Below are positions 6,723 to 8,557 of a stretch of DNA of 8,557 bases, one piece after another. Made by a program: the position numbers and the translations under genes. Under the pieces are notes generated by a model that saw only the letters and a list, made by a program, of their open reading frames with translations, was not told where the DNA came from and searched no databases. The stretch comes from an uncultured Oscillospiraceae bacterium. GTDB taxonomy: Bacteria; Bacillota; Clostridia; Oscillospirales; Ruminococcaceae. Each line of letters opens with the position of its first letter. The stretch's first letter is position 1. The stretch is taken from positions 1-8,557 of the forward strand of contig USLH01000098.1 of NCBI GenBank assembly GCA_900555435.1. Reading direction: 5' to 3'.

Positions 6723-6753
6723 CGCATAAATTTTGGAAAGCCCGCCCATACTT
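6723..6753 (+). promoter_or_regulatory. Candidate forespore (sigma-G-like) promoter of the gerA unit
   Basis: GCATA at 6723-6727 matches the sigma-G/F -35 class, and CATACTT at 6747-6753 matches six of seven bases of the sigma-G -10 (CATACTA-like). The gap is 19, one more than the usual 18 as I recall it. gerA-type operons are known sigma-G targets. A competing reading is a sigma-A promoter: TTGGAA at 6733 and an extended TGTTAGTAT ending at 6763, but with a long 19-base spacer. Confidence 0.5.
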
Positions 6754-6757
6754 CTGT

Positions 6758-6786
6758 TAGTATCGCCGCTCTGCGGGAAGTTATGC
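6758..6786 (-). promoter_or_regulatory. Candidate forespore (sigma-F/sigma-G-like) promoter of the DUF421-DUF4363 unit
   Basis: On the minus strand, GCATA (complement of 6782-6786) is followed after 14 bases by GGCGATACTA (ending at 6758), which fits the sigma-F -10 pattern GGnRAnAnTw at every position and sigma-G CATACTA at six of seven. The start point would be about 45 bases before the DUF421 start codon. The two divergent promoters overlap in the same 64 bases, so polymerases on them may interfere or be co-regulated. Confidence 0.55.
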
Positions 6787-6803
6787 GGAAAGAGGGAAAG
6801 AGG

Positions 6804-8300
6804 ATGAAGAAGGAAGCAAAAGCGGGAAAGCCGGATCAGCGGCTTGGGGCGGATCTGGATCGGAACCGGATCCTTTTAAGGGAGAAGCTCTGGAATTCTG
6901 CCGATCTGACCTTCCGGCCGGTGGAGATCGGGGGGATCGAAGCCTGCTTTGTTCTGATCGAAGGGATGTGCTCTCTTTCCAAGCTGGGGGATGCGCTGAT
7001 CCGGCCCTTGTCGGAGCGGGTGTTTCCGTCGGGGCAGGCGCTTTTCGATTTTGTGGGAGGCTCCGCTCTCGTCGGGGATGTGAAACCGGTCTGCACCTTT
7101 GAGGAGGTGATCCAGAAGGCGACCTCCGGGTTTGCGGTGCTGCTGATCCAGGGGGTAGCGGGAGGGCTGGCGCTGGGAGCCCAGAGCTTTCCCTACCGCT
7201 CCGTTTCCGAGCCGAACGGGGAGGTCAACGAAAAGGGCGCAAAAGAGAGCTTCACGGAGCCTTTGAAGGTGAACCTGACCCTGATCCGGCGGCGGATGAA
7301 GTCGGGACAGGTGGCATTTGAGGAGCTGGAGGTGGGGACAACCACCAAGACTGGGGCGTGCCTTGTGTACAGCCCTCAGGCGGTCAGCGGGGAAGTGCTT
7401 TCCGAAGTACGGAAAAGGCTTTTGAAAGTCCCGCTGGAGCTGGTGCTGGATGTGGGGTATCTGAAGCCCTTTTTGGAGGGGAAGCCGCTGTCGCTTTTCA
7501 GTGAAGTGGGGACGACGGAGCGGCCGGACACGCTGTGCGCCAAGATTTTAGAGGGACGGGTGGCGATTTTGCTGGACGGGACGCCCCATGCCCTCATCGT
7601 GCCGTACCTGTTTACCGAAAATTTCCAGAGCTTTGACGATTACTGCAGCCGGCCGTATTTTGCCACGTTTATCCGGCTTCTGAAGTACGGGGCGTTTTTC
7701 TTAAGTATCCTGCTGCCGGGGCTTTATGTGGCGGTGGCGACCTTTCATCCGGCGGTGCTGCCCCATGCACTGCTTTTCAACATTACGGCGGCGGATGAGG
7801 CGACGCCTTTTCCGCTGATGATCGAAGCGCTGGTGATCCATCTGATCTTCGAGATCATGCGGGAGGCGGGGCTGCGGCTTCCAAGGCCGGTGGGGCAGGC
7901 GGTAGGGATCGTGGGGGCGCTGGTCATTGGGGATGCGGCGGTGACGGCGGGGATCATCGGGGCGCCTATGGTGATGATCGTAGCGCTGACGGCCATCAGC
8001 TCCTTTGTGGTGCCGTCTTTATATGCGCCGGGGGTGATCCTGCGGTTTTTGTTCATCCTGCTGGGGGGATGGACGGGACTTTACGGGATCTCGCTGGCAC
8101 TGGGGGTCTTACTGGTGAACGTCTGCCAGATCAGGAATCTGGGGGTTCCGTTTACGGCGCCGGTCTCGCCGGTGACGCCGAAGGCACTGCGGGACGTGTT
8201 CTGGCGGGCCAGCTGGAAAAAGATGACGAAGCCGGAAAAGATCCAAGACCTGCGGGGCAGCGAAGCGTCCCGGAAGCCTATGGGAAAGGAGAAAAAGTGA
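6804..8300 (+). CDS. Spore germination protein, GerA family (GerAA/GerKA-like)
   Basis: A 498-residue subunit A of a germinant receptor, which in spores sits in the inner membrane and, with B and C subunits, senses nutrients and triggers germination. Layout: a short basic N-terminus, a soluble domain (about 20-285) containing EGRVAILLDGTPHALIVP and ENFQSFDDYCSRPYFATF at its end, then a hydrophobic domain with about five spans (about 288-312, 319-326 with 335-353, 365-385, 388-407, 411-440) and a cytoplasmic tail rich in K and R. REAGLRLPRPVGQAVGIVGALVIG is the strongest family signature. I chose ATG 6804, seven bases after AGAGGG; the in-frame ATG at 6783 has only a poor site and overlaps the opposite promoter's -35. 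Within the membrane domain, DEATPF replaces the more usual REGVPF-like segment. SpoVAF is a related alternative, but the GerAB-like gene that follows favours a ger operon. Confidence 0.93.
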   Translation: MKKEAKAGKPDQRLGADLDRNRILLREKLWNSADLTFRPVEIGGIEACFVLIEGMCSLSKLGDALIRPLSERVFPSGQALFDFVGGSALVGDVKPVCTFEEVIQKATSGFAVLLIQGVAGGLALGAQSFPYRSVSEPNGEVNEKGAKESFTEPLKVNLTLIRRRMKSGQVAFEELEVGTTTKTGACLVYSPQAVSGEVLSEVRKRLLKVPLELVLDVGYLKPFLEGKPLSLFSEVGTTERPDTLCAKILEGRVAILLDGTPHALIVPYLFTENFQSFDDYCSRPYFATFIRLLKYGAFFLSILLPGLYVAVATFHPAVLPHALLFNITAADEATPFPLMIEALVIHLIFEIMREAGLRLPRPVGQAVGIVGALVIGDAAVTAGIIGAPMVMIVALTAISSFVVPSLYAPGVILRFLFILLGGWTGLYGISLALGVLLVNVCQIRNLGVPFTAPVSPVTPKALRDVFWRASWKKMTKPEKIQDLRGSEASRKPMGKEKK

Positions 8301-8557
8301 TGGAAAAGGAACGGATCTCGGTATTTCAGCTGGTGGTGCTCTTGTACGTCTGCCGCTCCTTTAATCTGCTTACGGCGACTCTTCACGATGTAGGAGCGGG
8401 GTACGGGGCGGTGCAGCTGGCGGCGTACCCGTTGGCGGCGGTGTTCCAGCTGGCGCTGATGCTGCCGGTCATCTCCTTTCTGACCGCGCCGGAATACTTC
8501 GACTATTCGCCGGAGCTGGTGACTGTGACGGAGGAAGCAAACGGTGCGGTGACGCTC
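8300..8557 (+). CDS. GerAB-like germination permease, N-terminal part, runs off window
   Basis: ATG 8300-8302 overlaps the last base of the gerA stop (TGATG), with AAAGGAG eight bases upstream, and the frame stays open for 86 codons to the right edge. The translation begins MEKERISVFQLVVLLYVCRS, then shows hydrophobic segments at about 8-26 and 38-64. This resembles the start of GerAB/GerKB proteins, the amino-acid-permease-like B subunit that binds germinant in the spore inner membrane. Position directly after a gerAA-type gene, with coupled translation, is the strongest argument; the A-B-C order is typical. Only the first two spans are visible, so the assignment depends mostly on context. 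Confidence 0.7.
   Translation, partial: MEKERISVFQLVVLLYVCRSFNLLTATLHDVGAGYGAVQLAAYPLAAVFQLALMLPVISFLTAPEYFDYSPELVTVTEEANGAVTL

Noticed and set aside
1..8557. CRISPR arrays, tRNA or rRNA genes, insertion-sequence ends
   Set aside because: I saw no regularly spaced repeats, cloverleaf-like segments, rRNA sequence or terminal inverted repeats with a transposase by eye.

Overview
The window looks like the chromosome of an endospore-forming, GC-rich member of the Clostridia, probably from an animal gut. This rests on the gerA-type germination genes, forespore-like promoters, a flavodiiron oxygen/NO scavenger, a GH125 alpha-mannosidase and consistent AGGAGG-type ribosome binding sites. The genus cannot be fixed from the sequence.

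Left end (1-2251): the last 110 residues of a tyrosine recombinase are followed by an ORF that begins as an unrecognised coiled-coil protein and, at about residue 220 (near base 1001-1010), becomes the C-terminal part of the excision-repair ATPase UvrA. The best reading is the right boundary of an integrated mobile element sitting inside uvrA. The 5' half of uvrA is not in the window. Everything to the right of the junction looks like ordinary host chromosome.

Middle (2252-5652): a flavodiiron protein gene (fprA) has a near-consensus sigma-A promoter with an embedded TATACC-N5-GGTATA palindrome, and ends in an intrinsic terminator. Next comes a clearly AT-richer minus-strand gene with an R-N-x3-H HEPN-like motif, probably acquired. 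It is divergent from a stand-alone GH125 exo-alpha-1,6-mannosidase gene with its own promoter and a strong terminator.

Right end (5653-8557): a minus-strand pair, a DUF421 (YetF-like) membrane protein and a DUF4363 protein, overlap by ATGA. They diverge from a gerAA-like gene followed by the start of a gerAB-like permease gene, which overlaps it by one base. The roughly 100-base divergent region carries, on each strand, a GCATA box and a sigma-G/sigma-F-like -10. This suggests that both transcription units are expressed in the forespore and that the DUF421/DUF4363 pair has a spore role.

The most notable items are the element-uvrA fusion, the divergent forespore promoter pair joining DUF421/DUF4363 to gerA, the palindromic operator candidate in front of fprA, and the orphan HEPN-like gene.
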